Positions 9,650 to 19,560 are shown, counted from the first letter of the stretch. The stretch: 48,262 nt of DNA from Paracoccus denitrificans (GCF_900100045.1 NZ_FNEA01000032.1:1-48262); one strand, 5' to 3'. The notes: generated from the sequence alone by a model not told the origin. Numbers and translations are program-made.

Positions 9650-9672
9650 TCCTTTCTCAAGCGATACAAAGG
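9650..9672 (-). promoter_or_regulatory. Possible RNA thermometer at the hsp20 start
   Basis: In the hsp20 leader, CCTTT (9668-9672) can pair with AAAGG (9651-9655) of the Shine-Dalgarno around a 12-nt loop, leaving the ATG just outside the stem. A short weak stem masking the ribosome site resembles ROSE or fourU-type thermometers known for small heat-shock genes in related bacteria. This is a reading by eye, without a folding calculation. Confidence 0.3.
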
Positions 9673-9733
9673 CTTGCCCCCCGATCCGGGCGGGCAGGTC
9701 CGTCGGTGCCGCAAGGGCCCTCCGACAGCGTTG

Positions 9734-9762
9734 AGGTAGGAATGCGCCCGATGGCTTTCAAG
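9734..9762 (-). promoter_or_regulatory. RpoH-like promoter of hsp20
   Basis: The minus strand reads CTTGAAA, a 15-nt spacer and CCTACCT. This matches the alphaproteobacterial heat-shock sigma pattern and has the same 15-nt spacer as the lon promoter. It predicts a leader of about 85 nt before the hsp20 ATG. Confidence 0.6.
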
Positions 9763-9876
9763 TCCCCGCCGCGACCCCGCGGGGCGGCCGGACCAGGGCG
9801 CGCGATGCCACCGCGCGCCCGACGTTCATCACGCCCCCCAAATGGACCGCCTGACGGCCCCGGGGCAGGCGCCACA

Positions 9877-10119
9877 TCAGGCGCGCGCGCCGGCCAGCAT
9901 GCGGGCAATCTCGTCCTTCAGCGCGGCGCGCTGCTTGCGCAGGGCGATCTCGGCCTCTTCCGACATCGGCGTATGGCGGCTTTCGGCCCCCGCGACCTGA
10001 TCGTTGATCTCGTCATATTCCTCGAGCAGGCGCGCGAAATGCGCATCCGAGACCTTCAACTCGTGGATGCGCGCGGCGTCGTTGGGAAATTCCTCGTGGA
10101 TGGCGTGGGGTGCTGCCAT
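9877..10119 (-). CDS. YdcH family (DUF465) small protein
   Basis: An 80-residue helical protein of the YdcH/DUF465 family, recognised by the HELKVSDAHFARLLEEYDEIN helix and the closing RKQRAALKDEIARML helix. Family function is unknown; members are small cytoplasmic coiled-coil-like proteins. The ATG at 10119 has GGAG about 9 nt upstream; a longer frame to 10227 lacks a signal and family similarity. Downstream, between the stop and hsp20, GGGCGCGCG (9796-9804) pairs with CGCGCGCCC (9812-9820), a likely 3' hairpin. It is divergent from the DUF599 gene. Confidence 0.85.
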   Translation of the reverse strand: MAAPHAIHEEFPNDAARIHELKVSDAHFARLLEEYDEINDQVAGAESRHTPMSEEAEIALRKQRAALKDEIARMLAGARA

Positions 10120-10211
10120 TGTCTTTACTCCGGAACAAAGTTGACCAGCCTGCTGGATAGCCGCCGGGACAGTGGCTGGCAACATCCGGACCGCAAGGGT
10201 AGAATCGCGCC

Positions 10212-10994
10212 ATGGACCCGAATACATCCCTGCCCGGCCCGCCGATCTTCGACCCCGCCATCTTCGGCCCCCTCTCGCTGGCCGACCTCGCAGCCCTGCT
10301 ATGGCTGTTCCTGGCTTGGTTCGGCATCGGCTGGATCACCGAGCATCCGCCCCGGGCCCATCCTTCGGTCACGGTGCTGATGAAGGCGCATCGCCGCGAA
10401 TGGATGCGACAATTCATCACACGCAATCCGCGCATCTTCGACAGCGCCATCCTGACCACGCTGCGCGAGGGCACGTCCTTCTTTGCCTCGGCCTGCCTGA
10501 TCGCGGTGGGCGGCGGGCTGGCGCTGATCGGCAATACCGACCAGCTTGCCGGCGTGGCGCGGCAGTTCGACCTGGGCCATGTGCCGACGCTGAAATGGGA
10601 AATCAAGATCGTCGTGGTGCTGTTCTTCGTGGCCAACGCGCTCTTGCGCTTCGTCTGGTCGCACCGGCTGTTCGGCTATTGCGCGATCATCATGGCCTCG
10701 GTCCCCAACGAGCCCGAAGACGCACGCGCCATGCCGCTGGCGATGCAGGCGGCCGACATCAACATCACCGCGGCGAAAAGCTTCAACTCGGGGCTGCGCT
10801 GCGTCTATTTCGCGCTGGGGGCACTTGGCTGGCTGGCAGGACCGCTGGGGCTGTTCCTTGCCACCAGCTATGTGCTGCTCATCTCGTGGCGGCGGGAATT
10901 CGCGTCACACTCGCGCCGGGCGATCATGCAGTTGGTACCCGGAGAGACGGGCCTGCCGCCAGGCAAGGCCGAGGGCGAGCAGACCGGCCCCTGA
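10212..10994 (+). CDS. DUF599 integral membrane protein
   Basis: A 260-residue membrane protein matching the DUF599 family. It has an N-terminal helix (LADLAALLWLFLAWFGIGWI), the conserved R-rich loop around MKAHRREWMRQFITRNPRIFD, helices near LREGTSFFASACLIAVGGGLALI and IVVVLFFVANALLRFVW, and a last helix near LGLFLATSYVLLIS. No biochemical function is known. The ATG at 10212 leaves about 90 nt to the divergent ydcH-like start. The 3' end overlaps the convergent MFS gene by 90 nt, which is long for such overlaps. Confidence 0.85.
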   Translation: MDPNTSLPGPPIFDPAIFGPLSLADLAALLWLFLAWFGIGWITEHPPRAHPSVTVLMKAHRREWMRQFITRNPRIFDSAILTTLREGTSFFASACLIAVGGGLALIGNTDQLAGVARQFDLGHVPTLKWEIKIVVVLFFVANALLRFVWSHRLFGYCAIIMASVPNEPEDARAMPLAMQAADINITAAKSFNSGLRCVYFALGALGWLAGPLGLFLATSYVLLISWRREFASHSRRAIMQLVPGETGLPPGKAEGEQTGP

Positions 10995-12101
10995 CAGCGC
11001 CACCGCCACCAGGCCCGAGGAACGCCAGCCCCAGCCCGCCGCCAGCGCCAGCCCGGCCAGCCACGGCCCCAGCGCATTGGCGGCGTTGAAGGCCGCATGG
11101 TTCATCGCCGCGGCCATGCTTTGCGCCTCGCCCGCGACATCCATCAGCCGGGTCTGCAAGGGCACCACCATGCCCGAGCCCAGACCCAGCAGGAAGGACG
11201 AGACCAGCATCAGCCCCCAATTGCCCACCGCCCAGGCCGCAAAGCCCTGGGTCACGGCCATGAACAGCATCAGCCGCAAGGCCGCGCCCCAGGTGCCGTG
11301 CCGGATGGTCAGGCGGGCGGCCAGAATGCTGCCTAGCGTGCCGCCGATGCCAAAGGCCGAAAGCGCAGCCGGTATGGCCCAGCCCGGCGGCTGGGCCGTC
11401 GCCAGCATCGCGGCGGAAAGATAGGAATAGACCGCGAAAAGCCCGCCGAAGCCGATGGCGCCGACCAGCAGGATCAGCATGACCGCCGGATTGCGCAGCG
11501 CCCTCAGTTCGGCCAGCGGCCGCGCGTCCTTGGGCGCGCCGACCCGGGGCGCCAGCCGCAGGATCAGCCAGCCCGCCAACAGCGCCAGCACGCCGGGCAG
11601 CGCGAAACCCCAGCGCCAGCCGAAGCCCTGCCCCAGGATACCGGCCAAGGGCACCCCGGCGATATTGGCGATGGTCAGCCCCAGCAGCACCTGCGTCACG
11701 CCCTTGGCACGCTGTTCGCGCGGCAGGGCATCGGCGGCAAACAGCATGGCCACGCCCAGAAAGCCGCCATGCGGCAAGCCGGCCAGAAAGCGCATGCCGA
11801 CCAGCGTGCCGTAACCCGGCAGCACCGCCGCCAGCAGGTTCATCGCGCCATAAACCGCGATCAGCGCCGCAAGATAGCGCCGCCGCGGCAGCCGCGCGCC
11901 CAGGATCGAGGTGACGGGCGCCCCCACGACCACGCCAAGCGCATAGGCGGAAACCACATGGCCCGCCTGCGGCTCGGTGATGCCGAGGTCGCTGGCATAC
12001 CAGGGCAGCAGCCCCATGGCGGCGAATTCCGAAGTGCCGATGGCAAAGGCGCCAAGGCCAAGGGCAAGGATGGCAAGCTTGAGATTGGGCTGCGGCGACA
12101 T
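10905..12101 (-). CDS. MFS transporter (DHA1-type efflux)
   Basis: A 398-residue, 12-helix major facilitator. The N-terminus (LKLAILALGLGAFAIGTSEFAAMGLLP) is that of the AraJ/YdhP-like DHA1 group, and the helix 2-3 loop (GARLPRRRYL) is the motif A position. Members export sugars, drugs or amino acids; the substrate here cannot be read. I chose the ATG at 12101, which follows GAAGGTG; the frame upstream is only an open shadow. The gene ends inside the 3' end of the DUF599 gene (90-nt antisense overlap). No regulator lies beside it. The paired GTATTT elements lie between its start and the hydratase gene. Confidence 0.9.
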   Translation of the reverse strand: MSPQPNLKLAILALGLGAFAIGTSEFAAMGLLPWYASDLGITEPQAGHVVSAYALGVVVGAPVTSILGARLPRRRYLAALIAVYGAMNLLAAVLPGYGTLVGMRFLAGLPHGGFLGVAMLFAADALPREQRAKGVTQVLLGLTIANIAGVPLAGILGQGFGWRWGFALPGVLALLAGWLILRLAPRVGAPKDARPLAELRALRNPAVMLILLVGAIGFGGLFAVYSYLSAAMLATAQPPGWAIPAALSAFGIGGTLGSILAARLTIRHGTWGAALRLMLFMAVTQGFAAWAVGNWGLMLVSSFLLGLGSGMVVPLQTRLMDVAGEAQSMAAAMNHAAFNAANALGPWLAGLALAAGWGWRSSGLVAVALSGAGLLALGLAWRQARLSGYQLHDRPARV

Positions 12102-12237
12102 GGCGGCACCTTCGGGCTGGCGGATGGGGGAAACAGGCCCGCTAGCGTTAACAGATGCGACCATATGTCGCCAAGCCGCCCGCCGCGAAGCCCTGACATG
12201 CAAAGGGCGCAAGGCTCCGACGCCGCGCCGGCCCGCG

Positions 12238-12363
12238 TCTTCTTCGTTCCTCAAATACTCGAATCCCGCAATGCGGGCGGGCGCGACGTCGATATGGGGA
12301 CCAAATCCGCAACCTGGGCGCTGCGGGACGCCTGCCGATGAGTATTTCCAGAACGAAGAAGAC
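12238..12363. repeat. Inverted pair of GTATTT elements (copies B and C)
   Basis: Copy B (12238-12261) reads on the minus strand and copy C (12340-12363) on the plus strand, with their GAGTATTT ends facing inward. The outer 12 nt (TCTTCTTCGTTC and GAACGAAGAAGA) and the inner 8 nt (AAATACTC and GAGTATTT) are exactly complementary, giving arms of about 23 nt with a 3-nt mismatch. The 78-nt interior contains a CCCGC/GCGGG hairpin (12265-12277) and no gene. Copy C ends 14 nt from the hydratase stop codon. Confidence 0.8.
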
Positions 12364-12376
12364 GAAGGTCGGCGCC

Positions 12377-13159
12377 TCAGCCGACATGCCAGCGCGGTTT
12401 GCGCTTGTCGAAGAAGGCGGCGATGCCCTCGGGGGCCTCGTCGCCCTCCCAGACTTCGACGAGGGCCTGGATGCTGGCCTCGATTTCGGCCTCGCCGATG
12501 GGGGAGCCGAGGCGGCGGGCCAGGCGCTTGGCGGCCGCCACCGCGCCCGGGGCGCAGGAGAGATAGGGCACGACCTCGGCCTCGACGGCGGCGTCCAGCG
12601 TCTCGGCATCGGCAAGGCTTGCCAGCAGGTTCAGCCGCAACGCCTCCTCGGCGCCGAACAGCCGCGCGGACATGAAGACGCGCCGCGCCTTGTCCTCGCC
12701 CATGCGGGCCAGGACATAGGGGCCGATGGTGGCGGGGATGAGGCCCAGCCGCGTCTCGGTCAGGCCGAAGCGCGCCTCGGGCACCGCCACGGCCACGTCG
12801 CAGACCGAGATCATGCCGATCCCGCCGCCGAAGGCATTGCCCTGCACCCGGCCGATCAACGGCTTGGGCAGGGTGTTGAGCGCGTTCAGCATCATGGCAA
12901 GCTCGCGCGCGCCCTGGCGGCGGGTTTCGGCATCGGCGCGCATCTGCTCCTGCATCCAGCCCAGATCGCCGCCGGCGCAGAAACTGCGCCCCTCGGCCGC
13001 CAGCACAACGACGCGCACCGCCGGATCGGCCCCGAGCGCCTGCGCCGCCCGGGTCAATTCGCGGATCATCTGCGCCGAAAGCGCATTGTGCTTCTCGGGG
13101 CGCGCGAGCCACAGATGCGCCACGCCGCGGGCGTCGGTGTCGATGCGGATCGTTTCCAT
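12377..13159 (-). CDS. liuC: Enoyl-CoA hydratase family; likely methylglutaconyl-CoA hydratase
   Basis: A 260-residue crotonase-fold enzyme. The oxyanion-hole segments are CAGGDLGWM and GNAFGGGIGMISVCD, followed by EARFGLTETRLGLIP with the catalytic acid region. It would hydrate 3-methylglutaconyl-CoA to HMG-CoA, the step between methylcrotonyl-CoA carboxylase and HMG-CoA lyase; this is inferred mainly from its place in the leucine cluster. GGAGGAG precedes two adjacent ATGs; the second (13159) has the better spacing, the first (13162) the classic ATGA overlap with the lyase stop. It is the last gene of the mcc operon. Confidence 0.87.
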   Translation of the reverse strand: METIRIDTDARGVAHLWLARPEKHNALSAQMIRELTRAAQALGADPAVRVVVLAAEGRSFCAGGDLGWMQEQMRADAETRRQGARELAMMLNALNTLPKPLIGRVQGNAFGGGIGMISVCDVAVAVPEARFGLTETRLGLIPATIGPYVLARMGEDKARRVFMSARLFGAEEALRLNLLASLADAETLDAAVEAEVVPYLSCAPGAVAAAKRLARRLGSPIGEAEIEASIQALVEVWEGDEAPEGIAAFFDKRKPRWHVG

Positions 13160-14028
13160 CATGCTCCTCCCCTCATGGTGCGGGCCCTCATGGTGCGGGC
13201 CATGGCGGCGGCCTGTTCGATCACCGCCATGTCCAGCCCGGTGTCGTGGCCGTGCGCGGCCAGATGCGCGGCAAGTTTTTCGGTCGCGACATTGCCCGCC
13301 GCGCCCGGTGCATAGGGGCAACCGCCCAGCCCGCCGACAGCGGCGTCGAAGACCCGCAAGCCGCGCGAAAGGCTTGCATCGACATTCTCCAGCGCCCGGC
13401 CTGCGGTATCGTGGTAATGGCCGGCGAGGTTTTCGGGCGGCAGTTCCTCCAGCACGGCAGAGAGCATGGCGTCGATGGTCTCGGGCCGGCCCTGGCCGAT
13501 GGTGTCGCCCAGGCTGACCTCATAGCAACCCATGTCGCGAAGCGCGGCGGTCACCCGGGCGACGTTCGCGGGCGGCACCGGCCCGTCGAAGGGGCAATCC
13601 GTCACCACCGAGACATAGCCGCGCAACGGAATGCCGTCGGCCCGCGCCGCCTCGGCCACCGGGGCGAAGCGTTCCAGGCTTTCGGCGATGGTCGCGTTCA
13701 GGTTCGCCCTGGAAAACCCCTCCGAGGCCGAGGCGAAGATCGCCACCTCGTCCGCGCCGGCCGCCTTCGCGGCCTCGTAGCCCCTGAGGTTGGGGGTCAG
13801 CACCGCATAGCGGATGCCGGCATGCCGGGTGATGCCGGCCATGACCTCGGCGGCATCCGCCATCTGCGGCACCCATTTCGGCGGCACGAAGCTGGTCACC
13901 TCGATGCGCCGGAAGCCGGCCTGCGACAGCAGGTCGACCAGCGCGACCTTTTCCGCCGCCGGGATCAGGCGCTTTTCGTTCTGCAGGCCGTCGCGCGGCC
14001 CGACCTCGAAGATCTCAACCCGGGACAT
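13159..14028 (-). CDS. Hydroxymethylglutaryl-CoA lyase
   Basis: A 289-residue HMG-CoA lyase (often called mvaB or liuE) with a TIM-barrel. The N-terminal VGPRDGLQNEK is the metal and substrate site, SFVPPKWVPQMAD follows, and the flexible catalytic loop is GGLGGCPYAPGAAGN with the active cysteine. It splits HMG-CoA into acetyl-CoA and acetoacetate, the last step of leucine breakdown. The ATG at 14028 has GAGGTG upstream and overlaps the end of the GST gene by 14 nt. The extreme C-terminus contains a tandem duplication (ARTMRARTMR) coming from a 15-nt exact repeat. Confidence 0.95.
   Translation of the reverse strand: MSRVEIFEVGPRDGLQNEKRLIPAAEKVALVDLLSQAGFRRIEVTSFVPPKWVPQMADAAEVMAGITRHAGIRYAVLTPNLRGYEAAKAAGADEVAIFASASEGFSRANLNATIAESLERFAPVAEAARADGIPLRGYVSVVTDCPFDGPVPPANVARVTAALRDMGCYEVSLGDTIGQGRPETIDAMLSAVLEELPPENLAGHYHDTAGRALENVDASLSRGLRVFDAAVGGLGGCPYAPGAAGNVATEKLAAHLAAHGHDTGLDMAVIEQAAAMARTMRARTMRGGA
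13171..13200. repeat. Exact 15-nt tandem repeat at the HMG-CoA lyase 3' end
   Basis: CCTCATGGTGCGGGC occurs twice head to tail (13171-13185 and 13186-13200). It adds five in-frame residues to the lyase tail, likely a slippage duplication. Confidence 0.95.
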
Positions 14029-14664
14029 CCGGCACCTCATAGAAATCGCGTTCATAGATCGCATCGCCCCCGGCGCGGGCCAAGGCACGGCGATAGGCCG
14101 GCCGCACCGTCATGCGGTCGCGATAGGCCGCCAGCGCCGGATAGTCGGCAGTTGCCAGAAAGCGGAACAGCGCCTCGATGTTGAAGCCCAGCATGCAATC
14201 GGCGGCCGAGAATTCGGACAGCAGCGTCCCGCGCCCCGCCAGGTGATCGTCCAGCGCCCGGGCGGTTACGGCAAGCCGTTTCGTGTCGAGCCGCATCAGC
14301 GGGATCGAGCGCGCGCTTTCCGGCCGCAGGAAGATGTGGTGGATGTTCAGGGCTTGCAGGATATTCGCCTGGGTTTCGGCAAAATTGACCCATTCCAGGA
14401 AATCGGCGCGCTCGGGCTCGCCCGGCCCTGGGGCAAGCCTGCCCTCGCGCTCGGCCAGGTATTGCACGATGGCGCCGGATTCGAAGATGGCTCGGCCGTC
14501 CACCTCGAGCGCCGGGATGCGGCCCGCGGGCGAAAGCGCGCGGAATTCGGGGCTGCGCAGGCCGCCATCGGTCAGCGACCAGAGCCGCAATTCGCAATCG
14601 AGCCCCAGTTCCTCGATCAGCCAGAGGACGCGCATCGAGCGCGAGCCGGGGACATGGTGCAGGA

Positions 14665-14668
<4 letters not shown>
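14015..14668 (-). CDS. Glutathione S-transferase family protein in the mcc operon
   Basis: A 217-residue cytosolic GST. The thioredoxin-like half opens with ILHHVPGSRSMRVLWLIEELGLD and has the glutathione-contact segment RIPALEVDGRAIFESGAIVQYL; the all-helical half follows with the LSEFSAADCMLGFN capping motif. The reaction is not readable. It overlaps mccA by an ATGA and the lyase by 14 nt, so it is translated with the leucine-degradation enzymes. A role in handling reactive acyl-CoA or enoyl intermediates is an inference from that coupling. Confidence 0.9.
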
Positions 14669-16593
<1,925 letters not shown>

Positions 16594-16620
16594 CCGGCAC
16601 CTCTTGTGGCGGGCGAGGCA

Positions 16621-16672
16621 CCGGGGGTTTCACACCCCCGGACCCCCGTGGAGTATTTGGAAAACGGAGAAA
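16621..16672 (+). repeat. Dispersed GTATTT element, copy D, with GC hairpin, inside the mcc operon
   Basis: CCGGGGGT (16621-16628) and ACCCCCGG (16634-16641) form an 8-bp stem, followed by ACCCCCGTG and then GGAGTATTTGGAAAACGG and AGAAA up to 16672. The element abuts the stop codon of the macro-domain gene. It is read antisense within the operon transcript, so the mRNA carries a stable hairpin between the macro gene and mccA. Confidence 0.8.
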
Positions 16673-17173
16673 TCATCGGCGGGCCTCTTCCACGGCTTGC
16701 CGGAGCGTCGCATGGCCGGGGCCGTCGAAGCCGACCAGGATCACCTCGATATCGGCGGCATGGTCGAGGATGGTCGCGACGGCGATGCGAGCGGCACGTT
16801 CGGCCGGAAAACCGTAGATGCCGGTCGAGATCGCCGGGAAGGCGATCCGGGCAAGGTCGTGGGCCTGCGCAAGCAGCAGGCTGTGGCGGTAGGCGCCGGC
16901 GAGCAGCGCGTCCTCGCCCGCCATGCCGCCTTGCCAGACCGGGCCGACGGCGTGGATGACGTATCTTGCCGGCAGGTCGTAGCCCCCGGTGATCCGGGCC
17001 TCGCCGGTGGGGCAGCCGCCCAGGGTGCGGCATTCCTCGAGGAGTAACGGGCCGGCCGCGCGGTGGATGGCGCCGTCGACGCCGCCGCCGCCCAGCAGCG
17101 TGCGATTGGCCGCATTGACGATGGCATCGACGGCGAGCCGGGTGATGTCGCCTTGCCGGGTGGAGATGCGCAT
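16673..17173 (-). CDS. Macro-domain protein (O-acetyl-ADP-ribose deacetylase, YmdB type)
   Basis: A 166-residue stand-alone macro domain. The ADP-ribose loops are clear: QGDITRLAVDAIVNAANRTLLGG with the catalytic Asn/Asp region VDGAIHRAAGP, then ITGGYDLPARYVIHAVGP and the phosphate loop FPAISTGIYGFP. Members hydrolyse O-acetyl-ADP-ribose or remove ADP-ribose from proteins. AGGA 10 nt upstream favours the ATG at 17173; a GTG at 17182 would overlap the mccB stop (GTGA). Its location between the two subunits of one carboxylase is unusual. It may act on acyl-ADP-ribose species or just be a passenger; this is inference. Confidence 0.92.
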   Translation of the reverse strand: MRISTRQGDITRLAVDAIVNAANRTLLGGGGVDGAIHRAAGPLLLEECRTLGGCPTGEARITGGYDLPARYVIHAVGPVWQGGMAGEDALLAGAYRHSLLLAQAHDLARIAFPAISTGIYGFPAERAARIAVATILDHAADIEVILVGFDGPGHATLRQAVEEARR

Positions 17174-17178
17174 GGCCG

Positions 17179-18783
17179 TCACATCCTGAAGATGCCGAAG
17201 CGGGTCGGCTCGACCGGCGCGTTGAGGCTGGCGCGCAGGCTCAGCGCCAGCACGTCGCGGGTCTTCCTGGGGTCGATGATGCCGTCGTCCCAGAGCCGGG
17301 CCGAGGCGTAGAGCGGGTGCGACTGGCGCTCGAACATCTCGATGGTGGGACGCTTGAACTCGGCCTCCTCCTCGGCGGTCCAGGTGCCGCCCTGGCGCTC
17401 GATCCCCTCGCGGCGCACGGTGGCGAGCACGCCGGCCGCCTGTTCGCCGCCCATCACCGAGATGCGGGAATTGGGCCAGGTCCAGAGGAAGCGCGGCCCG
17501 TAGGCGCGGCCGGCCATGCCGTAATTGCCGGCGCCGAAGCTGCCGCCGACCAGCATGGTGATCTTGGGCACGCTGGTCGTCGCCACCGCCGTCACCATCT
17601 TGGCGCCGTGCCGCGCGATGCCCTCGTTCTCGTATTTGCGGCCCACCATGAAGCCGGTGACGTTCTGCAGGAAGACCAGCGGGATGCCCCGCATCGAGCA
17701 GAGTTCGATGAAATGCGCGCCCTTCTGCGCAGCCTCCGAGAAGATCACGCCGTTATTCGCGACGATGCCGATGGGGCAGCCTTCGAGATGGGCGAAGCCC
17801 GTCACCAGCGTCTCGCCGAAGCGGGCCTTGAACTCGTCGAAGCGCGAGCCGTCCACGACGCGCGCGATGACCTCGCGGATGTCGTAGGGGATCTTCAGGT
17901 CGGCGGGGACGATGCCCAGGATGTCTTCCGGGTCATGGGCCGGAGGCTCGGGGGATTGCCATTGCACGGTCGCCGGCAGGCTGCGGTTGAGGTTCCCGAT
18001 GGCGCGGCGGGCAAGGGCCAGCGCATGGGCGTCGTCCTCGGCCAGGTAGTCGGCCACGCCCGAAAGCCGGGTGTGGACGTCGCCGCCGCCCAGATCCTCG
18101 GCCGAGACCACCTCGCCGGTGGCGGCGCGCACCAAGGGAGGGCCGGCCAGGAAGATCGTGCCCTGGTTGCGGACGATGATGGTCACGTCGGACATGGCCG
18201 GCACATAGGCGCCGCCCGCCGTGCAGGAGCCCATGACCACGGCGATCTGCGCGATGCCCTTGGCCGACATCCGCGCCTGGTTGTAGAAGATGCGGCCGAA
18301 ATGGTCGCGGTCGGGAAAGACCTCGTCCTGGTTGGGCAGGTTCGCGCCGCCCGAATCGACCAGATAGACGCAGGGCAGCTGGCATTCCTCGGCGATCTCC
18401 TGCGCGCGCAGGTGCTTTTTCACCGTCATCGGGTAATAGGTGCCGCCCTTGACGGTCGCGTCGTTGGCCACGACCATCACCTCTTGCCCGTGCACGCGGC
18501 CGATGCCGGCGATCACCCCGGCGCAGGGCGCGGCGGCGCCATACATGCCATGCGCCGCCGTGGCGCCGATCTCCAGGAAGGGCGAGCCGGGGTCGAGCAG
18601 GTTCGCCACCCGTTCGCGCGGCGGCATCTTGCCGCGCGCGACATGGCGCTCGACAGCCTTGGGGCCGCCGCCCGACGCCGCGGCCAGCGCCGCCTCGCGC
18701 ACCGTCTCCAGCATGGCGAGATGCGCCGTGCGGTTGGCGCGGAACGCCTCCGAGGACGGCAGGGCCGAGGTGCCAAGCTTCAT
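17179..18783 (-). CDS. mccB: Methylcrotonyl-CoA carboxylase, carboxyltransferase beta subunit
   Basis: A 534-residue carboxyltransferase. Two crotonase-like halves are visible: the N-terminal one with YLVDSGGANLPNQDEVFPDR and GSCTAGGAYVPAMSD, and the C-terminal one with FLQNVTGFMVGRKYENEGI and GGSFGAGNYGMAGRAYGPRF. The last motif is typical of MccB rather than PccB. It transfers carboxyl from biotin-MccA to methylcrotonyl-CoA. AAAGGA lies 8 nt before the ATG. It heads the lower operon and is divergent from ompW, sharing an intergenic region that carries an FNR box. Confidence 0.95.
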   Translation of the reverse strand: MKLGTSALPSSEAFRANRTAHLAMLETVREAALAAASGGGPKAVERHVARGKMPPRERVANLLDPGSPFLEIGATAAHGMYGAAAPCAGVIAGIGRVHGQEVMVVANDATVKGGTYYPMTVKKHLRAQEIAEECQLPCVYLVDSGGANLPNQDEVFPDRDHFGRIFYNQARMSAKGIAQIAVVMGSCTAGGAYVPAMSDVTIIVRNQGTIFLAGPPLVRAATGEVVSAEDLGGGDVHTRLSGVADYLAEDDAHALALARRAIGNLNRSLPATVQWQSPEPPAHDPEDILGIVPADLKIPYDIREVIARVVDGSRFDEFKARFGETLVTGFAHLEGCPIGIVANNGVIFSEAAQKGAHFIELCSMRGIPLVFLQNVTGFMVGRKYENEGIARHGAKMVTAVATTSVPKITMLVGGSFGAGNYGMAGRAYGPRFLWTWPNSRISVMGGEQAAGVLATVRREGIERQGGTWTAEEEAEFKRPTIEMFERQSHPLYASARLWDDGIIDPRKTRDVLALSLRASLNAPVEPTRFGIFRM

Positions 18784-18857
18784 CGCATCATCCTTTCGGT
18801 CGAAGTGCCGGCGCTGCTGCGCCAGTTTGTCGCATCCCTGCCAAAGGCGGGAAAATC

Positions 18858-18871
18858 TTGATCCAGATCAA
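18858..18871 (+). promoter_or_regulatory. FNR/FnrP box upstream of ompW
   Basis: TTGATCCAGATCAA is a perfect match to the FNR-family half sites TTGAT and ATCAA with a 4-nt spacer. If it is centred at -41.5, the start would be near 18906 with CATGAG (18895-18900) as a -10, a class II activated layout. ompW begins at 18930. An effect on the divergent mccB is possible. Confidence 0.75.
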
Positions 18872-18929
18872 CGTCGAAGCCCGGGACAAGGAGCCATGAG
18901 CGGGCATGCGACAAGAAGAGAGGATCGCC

Positions 18930-19541
18930 ATGAGACACAAGCTTGCCATTGCCGCGGCGCTCGCCGTGCTTGCTTCGCCCGCGCTTGCGCAATCGCAGGG
19001 TGATTGGACGCTCGGCTTCGGGATCGCAAACGTGAACCCGAAATCGGACAACGGGACGCTGGCGGGGGGCACGGTGCCGGTCAGCATCGACGACAACACG
19101 CGCCCCAGCATCACCTTCGAATACTTCATCCGCGACAATATCGGCATCGAGGTGCTGGGCGCCCTGCCCTTCAAGCATTCGATCAAGTCGAACGGGACCG
19201 AGATCGGCACGGTCAAGCACCTGCCTCCGGTCGTTTCGCTGCAATATCACTTTGACGCGCATCCGCGCTGGAAGCCCTTTGTCGGCCTGGGCGTGAACTT
19301 CACCGGCTTCTGGGACGGCGAAGCCAAGGGTCCGCTGGCCGGCAGCGATCTGCGGGTCAAGAACAGCTGGGGCCTGGCCGCGCATCTGGGCGTGGATCAC
19401 TGGATCAACGAGCGCTCGGCCCTGCGCGCCGACCTGCGCTGGATCGACATCGGCGCCGATGTCGAGCTGAACGGCCAGAACATCGGCACGGTCGATGTCG
19501 ATCCGGTCGTGGTCGGCATCAGCTATGTGATGAAGTTCTAG
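18930..19541 (+). CDS. ompW: OmpW family outer-membrane protein
   Basis: A 203-residue protein with a clear signal peptide (MRHKLAIAAALAVLASPALAQ) and an eight-stranded barrel pattern of the OmpW family: GDWTLGFGIANVNP at the start, the RPSITFEYFIRDNIGIEVLGALPFKH strands, FVGLGVNFTGF, and a last strand ending ISYVMKF with the C-terminal Phe used for outer-membrane insertion. OmpW forms a small hydrophobic channel. In enteric bacteria ompW is under FNR/ArcA control, and an exact FNR box lies 59 nt upstream here. Ribosome site AGAGGAT precedes the ATG. It interrupts the leucine gene cluster on the opposite strand. Confidence 0.93.
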   Translation: MRHKLAIAAALAVLASPALAQSQGDWTLGFGIANVNPKSDNGTLAGGTVPVSIDDNTRPSITFEYFIRDNIGIEVLGALPFKHSIKSNGTEIGTVKHLPPVVSLQYHFDAHPRWKPFVGLGVNFTGFWDGEAKGPLAGSDLRVKNSWGLAAHLGVDHWINERSALRADLRWIDIGADVELNGQNIGTVDVDPVVVGISYVMKF

Positions 19542-19560
19542 GCCCTCGTCACCGCCAAGG

